A stretch of 64,000 nt of DNA from Streptomyces pyxinicus. GTDB lineage: Bacteria > Actinomycetota > Actinomycetes > Streptomycetales > Streptomycetaceae. The stretch is taken from NCBI RefSeq assembly GCF_024753135.1, contig NZ_JANUGP010000023.1, forward strand, positions 1 to 64,000, in the 5' to 3' direction. Below the pieces are notes generated by a model. It made no database searches. It saw nothing but the letters and a program-made list of their open reading frames with translations, and was not told the DNA's origin. This document shows positions 1 through 8,171 of the stretch, in pieces. The translations under genes and the position numbers were made by a program. Each line of letters begins with the position of its first letter. Position 1 is the stretch's first letter.

Positions 1-210
1 GGCTCCCCCGCCCCACGCCGTCCCCCACCCCGCCCCTTCACTCGTGCGGATGGCATCCCCGCGCCGCCGAAGCTCCTGACCACCCCGGTCCGCCACCCTG
101 AACCCACCCCCGAACCCACCCTGAACCCACCCCGAACCCGCTCCCAGAGGTGCCCCCGGCTTTCCGGGGATCACCCGTTTGTCAGTGCCGGGCCGTAGGG
201 TGGACGGGCT
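1..210. other. Intergenic region upstream of the DinG-type helicase
   Basis: No gene is visible here. Positions 95-117 and 118-139 are two near-identical tandem copies of a 22-23 bp C-rich unit built from AACCCACCCC-like blocks. A possible -10 hexamer TAGGGT lies at 196-201, 9 nt before the helicase ATG, so any 5' leader would be very short. I see no convincing -35 element. Confidence 0.5.
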
Positions 211-2268
211 ATGACGAAGCCCTCACTTCCCGAACTCCTGCATGCCGCCGTCGCCGCTGTCGGCGGTACGGAGCGCCCCGGCCAGGTCACCATGGCCGAA
301 GCGGTCGCCGAGGCGATCGATGACGGATCCCACCTGCTGGTCCAGGCCGGCACCGGCACCGGCAAGTCGCTCGGCTACCTCGTGCCCGCGCTCGCGCAGG
401 GGGAGCGGGTGATCGTCGCCACGGCCACGCTGGCCCTGCAACGCCAGCTCGTGGAGCGGGACCTGCCCCGCACGGTGGACGCCCTGCACCCGCTGCTGCG
501 CCGCCGCCCGGAGTTCGCGATGCTCAAGGGCCGGTCGAACTACCTGTGCCTGCACCGGCTGCACGAGGGCATGCCGCAGGACGAGGAGGACGGCCTCTTC
601 GACCAGTTCGAGGCCGCCGCGCCCACCAGCAAACTCGGCCAGGACCTGCTGCGGCTGCGCGACTGGGCGGACGAGACGGAGACCGGCGACCGCGACGGCC
701 TCACCCCTGGCGTCTCCGACCGCGCCTGGGCGCAGGTGTCGGTGTCGTCCCGGGAGTGCCTCGGCGCGACGAAGTGCGCGTACGGCGCGGAGTGCTTCGC
801 CGAGGCCGCCCGGGAACGCGCCAAGCTCGCCGAGGTCGTCGTCACCAACCACGCCCTGCTGGCCATCGACGCCATCGAGGGCGCCCCGGTGCTGCCCCAG
901 CACGAGGTGCTGATCGTGGACGAGGCGCACGAACTCGTCTCCCGCGTCACCGGCGTCGCCACCGGCGAACTCACCCCCGGCCAGGTCAACCGCGCCGTCC
1001 GCCGGGCCGCCAAACTCGTCAACGAGAAGGCGGCCGACCAGCTCCAGACCGCCGCCGAGGGCTTCGAGCGGCTGATGGAGCTGGCCCTGCCCGGCCGCCT
1101 CGAAGAGATCCCGGAAGACCTGAGCTACGCCCTGATGGCCCTGCGCGACGCGGCCCGCACGGTCATCTCTGCACTCGGCACCACCCGCGACAAGTCCGTC
1201 CAGGACGAGGACGCGGTCCGCAAACAGGCGCTGGCCTCGGTCGAGTCGGTCCACGACGTGGCCGAGCGCGTCGCGAACGGCTCGGAGTGGGACGTCGTCT
1301 GGTACGAACGGCACGACCGCTTCGGCGCCTCCCTGCGCGTCGCCCCCATGTCCGTCTCGGGCCTGCTCCGGGAGAAGCTCTTCGCGGACCGCAGCGTCGT
1401 CCTCACCTCCGCCACCCTCAAGCTGGGCGGCGACTTCAACGGCGTCGGCGCCTCCCTGGGCCTCGGCCCCGAGGGCGCGGAGGGTGCCGAGGGCGAGGAC
1501 CTGCCCCCGTGGAAGGGCGTCGACGTCGGCTCCCCCTTCGACTACCGCAGACAGGGCATCCTGTACGTCGCCAAGCACCTGGCCCGCCCCGCCCGCGACG
1601 GCGACCGTGCCGACATGCTCGACGAACTGACCGAACTGATCCAGGCGGCCGGCGGTCGCACCCTCGGCCTGTTCTCCTCCATGCGCGCCGCCCAGCTCGC
1701 CGCCGAGGAACTGCGCTCCCGCATCCCCGAGTACCCGATCCTGCTCCAGGGCGAGGAGACCCTCGGCGAGCTGATCAAGAACTTCGCGGCCGACCCGAGG
1801 ACCTGCCTGTTCGGCACGCTGTCGCTCTGGCAGGGCGTGGACGTCCCGGGCCCCAGCTGCCAGCTGGTCGTCATGGACAAGATCCCGTTCCCGCGCCCCG
1901 ACGACCCTCTGATGAGCGCCCGGCAGAAGGCCGTCGAGGAGGCCGGCGGCAACGGCTTCATGGCGGTGGCCGCCACCCACGCGGCCCTCCTGATGGCCCA
2001 GGGCGCGGGCCGCCTCGTCCGCGCCTCCGGCGACCGCGGCGTCGTAGCCGTACTGGACCAGCGCCTCGCCACCGCGCGCTACGGCAGCTACCTGAGGGCG
2101 TCACTGCCCGACTTCTGGTACACGACGGACCGTAACCAGGCCCGCAGGTCCCTCGCGGCGATCGACGCGGCGGCGAAGGAGTCGGAGGCGATGGCGGCGG
2201 AGGCGAAGGAGTCGGGGGAGGCCAAGGAGGCGGCGGAGGCGGAGGCCGAGCCGGACCCGGTGAAGTGA
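211..2268 (+). CDS. DinG/XPD-type Fe-S ATP-dependent DNA helicase
   Basis: A superfamily 2 helicase that probably unwinds damaged or structured DNA, 685 aa, about the usual size of actinobacterial DinG proteins. The Walker A motif GTGTGKS is near residues 47-53 and the DEAH box is at 237-240. Four cysteines (C113, C183, C189, C195) lie between them in the arrangement that binds the 4Fe-4S cluster of XPD/DinG. The C-terminal helicase domain has a QGVDVPG-type motif near residue 545 and an arginine-finger region GAGRLVR near 600. The last 40 residues are an Ala/Glu-rich tail of low complexity. It converges with lexA across a strong hairpin. The neighbour lexA suggests a DNA-damage role, but I see no SOS box in front of this gene. 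Confidence 0.93.
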   Translation: MTKPSLPELLHAAVAAVGGTERPGQVTMAEAVAEAIDDGSHLLVQAGTGTGKSLGYLVPALAQGERVIVATATLALQRQLVERDLPRTVDALHPLLRRRPEFAMLKGRSNYLCLHRLHEGMPQDEEDGLFDQFEAAAPTSKLGQDLLRLRDWADETETGDRDGLTPGVSDRAWAQVSVSSRECLGATKCAYGAECFAEAARERAKLAEVVVTNHALLAIDAIEGAPVLPQHEVLIVDEAHELVSRVTGVATGELTPGQVNRAVRRAAKLVNEKAADQLQTAAEGFERLMELALPGRLEEIPEDLSYALMALRDAARTVISALGTTRDKSVQDEDAVRKQALASVESVHDVAERVANGSEWDVVWYERHDRFGASLRVAPMSVSGLLREKLFADRSVVLTSATLKLGGDFNGVGASLGLGPEGAEGAEGEDLPPWKGVDVGSPFDYRRQGILYVAKHLARPARDGDRADMLDELTELIQAAGGRTLGLFSSMRAAQLAAEELRSRIPEYPILLQGEETLGELIKNFAADPRTCLFGTLSLWQGVDVPGPSCQLVVMDKIPFPRPDDPLMSARQKAVEEAGGNGFMAVAATHAALLMAQGAGRLVRASGDRGVVAVLDQRLATARYGSYLRASLPDFWYTTDRNQARRSLAAIDAAAKESEAMAAEAKESGEAKEAAEAEAEPDPVK

Positions 2269-2301
2269 GGCGCCCGGCGCCGGCGATCGCGGGCACACGC
2301 A

Positions 2302-2335
2302 GGGCCCCGGAACCGGCGCAGGGGTTCCGGGGCCC
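2302..2335. terminator. Bidirectional terminator between dinG-like helicase and lexA
   Basis: Perfect 13-bp GC-rich stem (2302-2314 with 2323-2335) and an 8-nt loop, located between two convergent stop codons. No U-tract follows, which is usual in Streptomyces. Confidence 0.75.
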
Positions 2336-2374
2336 GGTCTGGGAGCGGGCCGGCCGAGCCGCCCGCCGCACCGG

Positions 2375-3154
2375 TCAGACGCGCCGCAGTACGGCCACCA
2401 CCTTGCCGAGGATGGTCGCGTCGTCGCCGGGGATCGGTTCGTAGGCCGCGTTGTGCGGGAGCAGCCACACATGGCCGTCCTCCCGCTTGAAGCGCTTGAC
2501 CGTGGCCTCACCGTCGAGCATGGCGGCCACGATGTCGCCGTTCTCGGCGACGGGCTGACGGCGGACGGTGACCCAGTCGCCGTCGCAGATCGCGGCCTCG
2601 ATCATGGAGTCGCCGACGACCTTCAGGACGAACAGCTCGCCGTCACCGACGAGCTGGCGGGGGAGCGGGAAGACGTCCTCGACGGACTCCTCCGCGAGGA
2701 TCGGGCCACCGGCGGCGATCCGGCCGACGAGCGGGACGTACGACGCGGCGGGCTTGCCGGCGGTGTCCGTGGGCTGCACGGTCACGGCCTGGTCGGAGCC
2801 GCGGACCTCGTACGCACGCGGGCGGTGCGGGTCGCGGCGCAGGAAGCCCTTGCGCTCCAGTGCCATCAGCTGGTGCGCGACCGAGGAGGTGCTGGAGAGT
2901 CCGACGGCCTGGCCGATCTCGCGCATCGACGGCGGATAGCCCCGTCGCTGCACCGAGTCCCTGATCACCTCGATCACCCGGCGCTGCCGGTCGGTGAGCC
3001 CCGAGCTGTCCGCCCGGATGCCTGGAGGTCGGCCCGGCAGGGAGCGCTTGTGCGCCTCGGGATTCGTGGCTTCGTTCATCGCGTGTACCGGCTCGACCCG
3101 GCCCTGGGAGCGGTCCTGGGCGGTGATGGTGGCACTGTCTGCGGTGGTGGTCAC
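2375..3154 (-). CDS. lexA: LexA repressor of the SOS regulon
   Basis: A 259-aa transcriptional repressor that binds SOS boxes and cleaves itself when RecA is activated. The N-terminal winged helix spans about residues 50-115 (SMREIGQAVGLSSTSSV). The self-cleavage bond is A148-G149, the nucleophile is S183 in GDSM and the general base is K220. I chose the GTG at 3154 because GAGAGG precedes it at good spacing and the product then matches the known Streptomyces LexA N-terminus (remembered, not searched). A longer open frame runs to 3334 but crosses the SOS box. Expression is probably autoregulated through that box. It is divergent from nrdR. Confidence 0.97.
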   Translation of the reverse strand: MTTTADSATITAQDRSQGRVEPVHAMNEATNPEAHKRSLPGRPPGIRADSSGLTDRQRRVIEVIRDSVQRRGYPPSMREIGQAVGLSSTSSVAHQLMALERKGFLRRDPHRPRAYEVRGSDQAVTVQPTDTAGKPAASYVPLVGRIAAGGPILAEESVEDVFPLPRQLVGDGELFVLKVVGDSMIEAAICDGDWVTVRRQPVAENGDIVAAMLDGEATVKRFKREDGHVWLLPHNAAYEPIPGDDATILGKVVAVLRRV

Positions 3155-3187
3155 GTCGGCCCCTCTCGATGGTCTCCCTGCTGGACA

Positions 3188-3217
3188 ACGGTAGTTGCTT
3201 TCGAAAGGTTGCGCCAA
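3188..3217 (-). promoter_or_regulatory. Candidate lexA promoter
   Basis: On the minus strand, TTGGCG (3217-3212) and TACCGT (3193-3188) are separated by 18 nt, a good match to a housekeeping promoter. The -35 hexamer overlaps the SOS box, so LexA bound there would block RNA polymerase. The leader before the GTG would be about 30 nt. Confidence 0.6.
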
Positions 3218-3228
3218 ACACACGTTCG
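3215..3228 (-). promoter_or_regulatory. SOS box (LexA operator)
   Basis: The minus strand reads CGAACGTGTGTTTG. Compared with the Gram-positive/actinobacterial consensus CGAAC-N4-GTTCG it has one mismatch. It lies 61 bp upstream of the lexA start and overlaps the putative -35 element, as expected for autorepression. Confidence 0.85.
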
Positions 3229-3623
3229 AGTGAAAATTCGCGCTTTGTCTGACGCGATCACGTGTCTGGGTGTATGGCCAACGCGGCACGCGGCAACGGA
3301 CGGTCCCTGGGACACGACGGGACCTGACGGACAAATGAGCCCATTGCTGTCATCTTCATCGCCGGAGCCTCGGCCTCGTGGGCCGCGCCCTAGTCTGCCA
3401 TCCGGAACCCTGCCCACCGGTGCCCGGGACTCCCTTCTGTGCGGGAGCCGCACGCGTCCTCCGTGCGGCGACCACGCTATCTCCGCAAGCGCCACAGCGA
3501 TACGACCGTGCGTCCGCGTGTTCGGGGGTGGTCGTCCCCCAGGCTCGGGCGGGCCGCCGGTGCCGACCGGGCTCAGCCGTTCCCGCCGCGACACGCGCGC
3601 CCGCCTCCCCGTATGAGCCGATC

Positions 3624-3639
3624 CCCACATCTAGTGGTT
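3624..3639. promoter_or_regulatory. NrdR box 1
   Basis: A 16-bp imperfect palindrome, cccacatctagtggtt, that resembles the NrdR box (consensus around ACACwAtATaTwGTGT). It lies 31 bp from box 2, about three helical turns, which is the paired arrangement known for NrdR operators. Confidence 0.75.
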
Positions 3640-3654
3640 GGATGGCTACAGCAG

Positions 3655-3670
3655 CCCACAAGTTGTGGTC
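3655..3670. promoter_or_regulatory. NrdR box 2
   Basis: A 16-bp palindrome, cccacaagttgtggtc, 31 bp downstream of box 1 in the same orientation and phase. Together they form the operator through which NrdR should repress its own nrdRJ transcription unit. A possible -10 hexamer TATGCT follows at 3701-3706, but I cannot pair it with a clear -35. Confidence 0.75.
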
Positions 3671-3776
3671 CCCCGGGTCCGAGAAGGCTCAGTCATCGCC
3701 TATGCTTAGGGCTGCTTCGCGGGGCCCCTGAGGCCTGGTGAGGCTCATGAGTCTGCTGTGAGGAGGGTTGGAGAAC

Positions 3777-4328
3777 ATGCACTGCCCCTTCTGCAGGCAC
3801 CCCGACAGCCGCGTGGTCGACAGTCGTACGACCGACGACGGCACGTCGATCCGCCGGCGCCGCCAGTGCCCTGACTGCTCCCGTCGTTTCACGACCGTGG
3901 AGACGTGCTCGCTCATGGTGGTCAAGCGGTCCGGGGTCACCGAGCCTTTCAGTCGCACCAAGGTCATCAACGGCGTGCGCAAGGCGTGCCAGGGACGGCC
4001 TGTCACCGAGGACGCGCTCGCCCAGCTCGGCCAGCGGGTCGAGGAGGCGGTGCGGGCCACCGGAAGCGCCGAGCTGACCACCCACGACGTGGGGCTGGCC
4101 ATACTCGGCCCGTTGCAGGAACTCGACCTCGTCGCCTATCTGCGGTTCGCCTCCGTCTACCGGGCGTTCGACTCGCTCGACGACTTCGAGGCCGCGATCG
4201 CGGAACTGCGCGAGACCACACGGGACCCCGCCCCGGACGACGAGGCCGCGGGAGCGGGGGGCCGGGAAGACGAACGCGGGCCCGGCGGGACCACCCAGGT
4301 CCCCGAGCCCGCCACCGCCGCCGACTGA
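3777..4328 (+). CDS. nrdR: NrdR, ATP-cone repressor of ribonucleotide reductase genes
   Basis: A 183-aa regulator that senses ATP/dATP and represses ribonucleotide reductase genes. The N-terminal zinc ribbon uses C3, C6, C31 and C34 (HCPFC and CPDC). The ATP-cone domain spans about residues 45-137. The tail after residue 150 is acidic and variable. The start is the ATG at 3777, 10 nt after AGGAGGG (3761-3767). An in-frame TTG at 3768 sits too close to that ribosome site. It is co-directional with nrdJ, and two hairpins separate the genes. Two NrdR boxes precede it, so it probably controls itself. Confidence 0.97.
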   Translation: MHCPFCRHPDSRVVDSRTTDDGTSIRRRRQCPDCSRRFTTVETCSLMVVKRSGVTEPFSRTKVINGVRKACQGRPVTEDALAQLGQRVEEAVRATGSAELTTHDVGLAILGPLQELDLVAYLRFASVYRAFDSLDDFEAAIAELRETTRDPAPDDEAAGAGGREDERGPGGTTQVPEPATAAD

Positions 4329-4334
4329 CAGGCG

Positions 4335-4368
4335 GGCCGGAAACCGGGCGGATGCCCGGATTCCGGCC
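4335..4368 (+). terminator. Hairpin just after nrdR (terminator or attenuator)
   Basis: A 15-bp stem with one A-A mismatch (4335-4349 with 4354-4368) and a GGAT tetraloop, starting 6 nt after the nrdR stop codon. It is strong enough to terminate or to reduce read-through into nrdJ, although the two genes are usually considered co-transcribed. Confidence 0.6.
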
Positions 4369-4390
4369 GGGCGGCGGCGATCCACAGACC

Positions 4391-4423
4391 TGTTGCGGGC
4401 GGTAGCTGAGGGTGCCCGCAACA
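4391..4423. repeat. Perfect 10-bp inverted repeat upstream of nrdJ
   Basis: TGTTGCGGGC (4391-4400) is the exact reverse complement of GCCCGCAACA (4414-4423), with a 13-nt loop. It lies about 70 nt before the nrdJ start. It could be an RNA hairpin in the nrdJ leader or a DNA operator. It lacks the two-box NrdR pattern and contains no B12-box. Confidence 0.55.
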
Positions 4424-4494
4424 CCAGACAGACCATGTGCCACGGGAACAAACGGGGCACTTCTGGGCGTTTTTGCCCGTACCAGGGAGGCGGC

Positions 4495-7392
4495 ATGACA
4501 GAGACGGCGAGCGGTCCGGCACGAGGTTCCCGAGCCAAGGGCGGCAAGGCGGGGAACAAGGGGCTGCACATCGAGCGCATCCACACCACCCCCGGCATGC
4601 ACCCGTACGACGAGGTGAGCTGGGAGCGCCGTGACGTCGTCATGACCAACTGGCGCGACGGCTCGGTCAACTTCGAGCAGCGTGGCGTCGAGTTCCCCGA
4701 CTTCTGGTCGGTGAACGCGGTCAACATCGTCACCAGCAAGTACTTCCGGGGCGCCGTGGGCACCCCGCAGCGCGAGACCGGCCTCAAGCAGCTGATCGAC
4801 CGCATCGTGAAGACGTACCGGAAGGCCGGCGAGGACCACAGGTACTTCGCCTCGCCCGCCGACGCCGAGATCTTCGAGCACGAGCTGGCCTACGCCCTCC
4901 TGCACCAGATCTTCAGCTTCAACAGCCCCGTCTGGTTCAACGTGGGCACCCCGCAGCCCCAGCAGGTCTCCGCCTGCTTCATCCTGGCCGTCGACGACTC
5001 CATGGAGTCGATCCTCGACTGGTACAAGGAAGAGGGCATGATCTTCAAGGGCGGCTCCGGCGCCGGCCTGAACCTCTCCCGCATCCGCTCCTCCAAGGAG
5101 CTGCTCTCCTCCGGCGGCAACGCCTCCGGCCCGGTCTCCTTCATGCGCGGCGCCGACGCCTCCGCCGGCACCATCAAGTCCGGCGGCGCCACCCGCCGCG
5201 CCGCCAAGATGGTCGTGCTCGACGTCGACCACCCCGACATCGAGGACTTCATCCAGACGAAGGTCAGCGAGGAGGAGAAGATCCGCGTCCTGCGCGACGC
5301 GGGCTTCGACATGGACCTGGGCGGCGACGACATCGCGTCCGTCCAGTACCAGAACGCCAACAACTCGGTCCGCGTGAACGACGAGTTCATGCAGGCCGTC
5401 GAGGACGGCGGCAAGTTCGGTCTGCGCGCCCGGATGACCGGCGAGGTCATCGAGGAGGTCGACGCCAAGGCGCTCTTCCGCAAGATCGCCGAGGCCGCGT
5501 GGGCCTGCGCCGACCCGGGCATCCAGTACGACGGCACGATCAACAACTGGCACACCTGCCCCGAGTCCGGCCGGATCACCGCGTCGAACCCGTGCAGCGA
5601 GTACATGCACCTGGACAACACGTCCTGCAACCTCGCCTCGCTGAACCTGATGAAGTTCCTGAAGGACGACGGCAAGGGCAACCAGTCCTTCGAGGCCGAG
5701 CGCTTCCAGAAGGTCGTCGAGCTGGTCATCACCGCGATGGACATCTCGATCTGCTTCGCGGACTTCCCGACCCAGAAGATCGGCGAGAACACCCGCGCCT
5801 TCCGCCAGCTCGGCATCGGCTACGCCAACCTCGGCGCCCTGCTGATGGCCACCGGCCACGCCTACGACTCCGACGGCGGCCGCGCCCTGGCCGGTGCCAT
5901 CACCTCCCTGATGACGGGCACGGCCTACCGCCGCTCCGCCGAGCTGGCCGCGGTCGTCGGCCCGTACGACGGCTACGCCCGCAACGCCGACGCCCACCAG
6001 CGCGTCATGAAGCAGCACGCCGACGCCAACGGCACGGCCGTCCAGATGGACGACCTGGACTCCCCGGTGTGGGCCGCCGCCACGGAGGCCTGGCAGGACG
6101 TGCTGCGCATCGGCGAGAAGAACGGCTTCCGCAACTCCCAGGCGTCCGTGCTCGCCCCGACCGGCACCATCGGTCTCGCGATGTCCTGCGACACCACCGG
6201 CGTCGAGCCCGACCTCGCCCTGGTGAAGTTCAAGAAGCTCGTCGGCGGCGGCTCGATGCAGATCGTCAACGGCACCGTCCCGCAGGCCCTGCGCCGCCTG
6301 GGCTACCAGGAGGAGCAGATCGAGGCGATCGTCGCCCACATCGCCGACAACGGCAACGTGATCGACGCCCCCGGCCTCAAGCCCGCGCACTACGAGGTCT
6401 TCGACTGCGCCATGGGCGAGCGCGCCATCTCCCCGATGGGCCACGTCCGCATGATGGCCGCGATCCAGCCGTGGATCTCCGGCGCCATCTCCAAGACGGT
6501 CAACATGCCGGAGACGGCGACCGTCGAGGAGGTCGAGGAGATCTACTACGAGGCCTGGAAGCTCGGCGTCAAGGCGCTCGCGATCTACCGCGACAACTGC
6601 AAGGTCGGCCAGCCGCTCTCCGCCAAGAAGAAGGAGGAGGAGAAGGCCGAGATCACCGAGAAGGCCGAGGACACGATCCGTACCGCGGTCGAGAAGGTCG
6701 TCGAGTACCGCCCGGTCCGCAAGCGCCTCCCCAAGGGCCGCCCCGGCATCACCACGTCCTTCACGGTCGGCGGCGCCGAGGGCTACATGACCGCCAACTC
6801 CTACCCGGACGACGGTCTCGGCGAGGTCTTCCTGAAGATGTCGAAGCAGGGCTCGACCCTCGCCGGCATGATGGACGCCTTCTCCATCGCCGTCTCCGTC
6901 GGCCTGCAGTACGGCGTCCCGCTGGAGACCTACGTCTCGAAGTTCACCAACATGCGCTTCGAGCCGGCCGGCATGACCGACGACCCGGACGTGCGGATGG
7001 CCCAGTCGATCGTCGACTACATCTTCCGCCGCTTGGCGCTGGACTTCCTGCCCTTCGAGACCCGCTCCGCGCTCGGCATCCACTCCGCCGAGGAGCGCCA
7101 GCGCCACCTGGAGACCGGTTCCTACGAGCCGGCCGACGAGGAGGTCGACGTCGAGGGCCTCGCCCAGTCGGCCCCCCGCGCCCAGGAGCTGAAGGCGGTC
7201 GCCACGCCGAAGGCCGAGTCCGAGGCGGCCAAGCCCGCCCCGCAGCAGGCCCACACCAGCGCCGAACTGGTGGAGATGCAGCTGGGCATCCAGGCCGACG
7301 CCCCGCTCTGCTTCTCCTGCGGCACGAAGATGCAGCGCGCCGGCTCCTGCTACATCTGCGAGGGCTGCGGCTCGACCAGCGGTTGCAGCTGA
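4495..7392 (+). CDS. nrdJ: Class II adenosylcobalamin-dependent ribonucleotide reductase
   Basis: A 965-aa vitamin-B12-dependent enzyme that reduces ribonucleotides to deoxyribonucleotides without needing oxygen. The ten-stranded barrel core includes the conserved QQVSACFIL (C161) and the NPCSE finger-loop motif (C367, E369). The C-terminal tail carries cysteine pairs C939/C942, C952/C955 and C958/C964, which relay electrons from thioredoxin. I chose the ATG at 4495 because GGGAGG precedes it and the product matches Streptomyces NrdJ as remembered. It follows nrdR and is followed by a 16-bp hairpin. It probably supplies dNTPs for vegetative growth and for recovery under low oxygen. Confidence 0.97.
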   Translation: MTETASGPARGSRAKGGKAGNKGLHIERIHTTPGMHPYDEVSWERRDVVMTNWRDGSVNFEQRGVEFPDFWSVNAVNIVTSKYFRGAVGTPQRETGLKQLIDRIVKTYRKAGEDHRYFASPADAEIFEHELAYALLHQIFSFNSPVWFNVGTPQPQQVSACFILAVDDSMESILDWYKEEGMIFKGGSGAGLNLSRIRSSKELLSSGGNASGPVSFMRGADASAGTIKSGGATRRAAKMVVLDVDHPDIEDFIQTKVSEEEKIRVLRDAGFDMDLGGDDIASVQYQNANNSVRVNDEFMQAVEDGGKFGLRARMTGEVIEEVDAKALFRKIAEAAWACADPGIQYDGTINNWHTCPESGRITASNPCSEYMHLDNTSCNLASLNLMKFLKDDGKGNQSFEAERFQKVVELVITAMDISICFADFPTQKIGENTRAFRQLGIGYANLGALLMATGHAYDSDGGRALAGAITSLMTGTAYRRSAELAAVVGPYDGYARNADAHQRVMKQHADANGTAVQMDDLDSPVWAAATEAWQDVLRIGEKNGFRNSQASVLAPTGTIGLAMSCDTTGVEPDLALVKFKKLVGGGSMQIVNGTVPQALRRLGYQEEQIEAIVAHIADNGNVIDAPGLKPAHYEVFDCAMGERAISPMGHVRMMAAIQPWISGAISKTVNMPETATVEEVEEIYYEAWKLGVKALAIYRDNCKVGQPLSAKKKEEEKAEITEKAEDTIRTAVEKVVEYRPVRKRLPKGRPGITTSFTVGGAEGYMTANSYPDDGLGEVFLKMSKQGSTLAGMMDAFSIAVSVGLQYGVPLETYVSKFTNMRFEPAGMTDDPDVRMAQSIVDYIFRRLALDFLPFETRSALGIHSAEERQRHLETGSYEPADEEVDVEGLAQSAPRAQELKAVATPKAESEAAKPAPQQAHTSAELVEMQLGIQADAPLCFSCGTKMQRAGSCYICEGCGSTSGCS

Positions 7393-7420
7393 CCGACGCC
7401 GTACGGCTCGTGAAGTGAGC

Positions 7421-7455
7421 TGAAGGGGCGTGGACCGCGGGTCCACGCCCCTTCA
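7421..7455. terminator. Terminator after nrdJ
   Basis: A perfect 16-bp stem (7421-7436 with 7440-7455) closed by a 3-nt loop, between the convergent ends of nrdJ and the terD-like gene. It can serve both strands. Confidence 0.85.
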
Positions 7456-7485
7456 TCAGTTACCGGTCGTCGCCGGTGCGAGCCC

Positions 7486-8019
7486 TCAGGGCCGCTGTTC
7501 CCGGCCCATGACCCGGGTGAAGGTCGCCGGGTCCTCGTCGAAGCCGTGGACGCCGGGGTGGATCGTCCACTGGCCGGAACCGTCGCGGACGAACTCGGCG
7601 ACCGTGGCGGCCGTAGCCCCCGGGACCGAGCCGAAGTCGTCCTCGGCGAGCACGGTGTAGCCCTCCCGGATCCGCACGGCCGGGTTCAGCACGCCGGCGA
7701 ACGTCCGTTCCCCGTCACGCTGCTGGATGACGACGCCGGCCACCACGCGCGCGTAGCGGTCGTCGAGGCGGTCCAGCTCCACGGTCATGACCTCGTCCCA
7801 GCCGAACCCCTTGCCGTCCGTGCTGTCCCGGTTGAGCGTGATCGTGCCGTCCGGCGAACGGCTGTCGAAGTGCACTACGTACGCCGGGGCCCCGTACGGG
7901 TCCGTGGACACGAAGGTCCCCGCGACGATGTCCAGGTCGGAGGGCGGCTGCCCCGCGGGACTGGGATCCCACTTGAGCGCGATCTCGACCTTGCGGATTC
8001 CCTTGCTGAAGCCGGTCAC
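7486..8019 (-). CDS. TerD-family calcium-binding stress protein
   Basis: A 177-aa protein of the TerD family, known for tellurite/stress resistance operons. The family's paired acidic motifs are visible: SDLDI near residue 28 and an Asp-rich loop with GWDEV near residues 70-85, which bind calcium in homologues. The start is the GTG at 8019 after AAGGGA; upstream codons back to 8094 lack a ribosome site. No other ter genes are next to it, so it is a stand-alone copy. The cellular role is not known for stand-alone Streptomyces copies. Confidence 0.85.
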   Translation of the reverse strand: MTGFSKGIRKVEIALKWDPSPAGQPPSDLDIVAGTFVSTDPYGAPAYVVHFDSRSPDGTITLNRDSTDGKGFGWDEVMTVELDRLDDRYARVVAGVVIQQRDGERTFAGVLNPAVRIREGYTVLAEDDFGSVPGATAATVAEFVRDGSGQWTIHPGVHGFDEDPATFTRVMGREQRP

Positions 8020-8159
8020 CAGGCTGTCCCTTCCCCCTGAAGCTTCCTCGTCCCCAACTCCCGCCGAGCCGGGGCACCTTGCCCATCGTGCCACGCGCGC
8101 GGGAGCGCACGCGCGGTCGATCTCCGCCGGAGCGTGACCGGCGCCACGCCCGCTGGCCT

Positions 8160-8165
8160 TACGAT
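8160..8165 (+). promoter_or_regulatory. Candidate -10 hexamer for a leaderless mRNA
   Basis: TACGAT ends 6 nt before the GTG at 8172, so transcription would begin at or next to the start codon. No ribosome site precedes that GTG. Confidence 0.5.
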
Positions 8166-8171
8166 GGCGCG

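Noticed and set aside
223..1980. 585-codon open frame opposite the DinG-type helicase
   Set aside because: Antisense shadow of the helicase gene.
4329..4494. B12 riboswitch upstream of nrdJ
   Set aside because: No B12-box or riboswitch core is visible, only two simple hairpins; B12 control is not supported here.
4003..7446. 1147-codon open frame opposite nrdJ
   Set aside because: GC-rich coding DNA produces long antisense frames; the nrdJ product is clearly conserved and this frame has a low-complexity, His/Asp/Gly/Leu-rich shadow composition.
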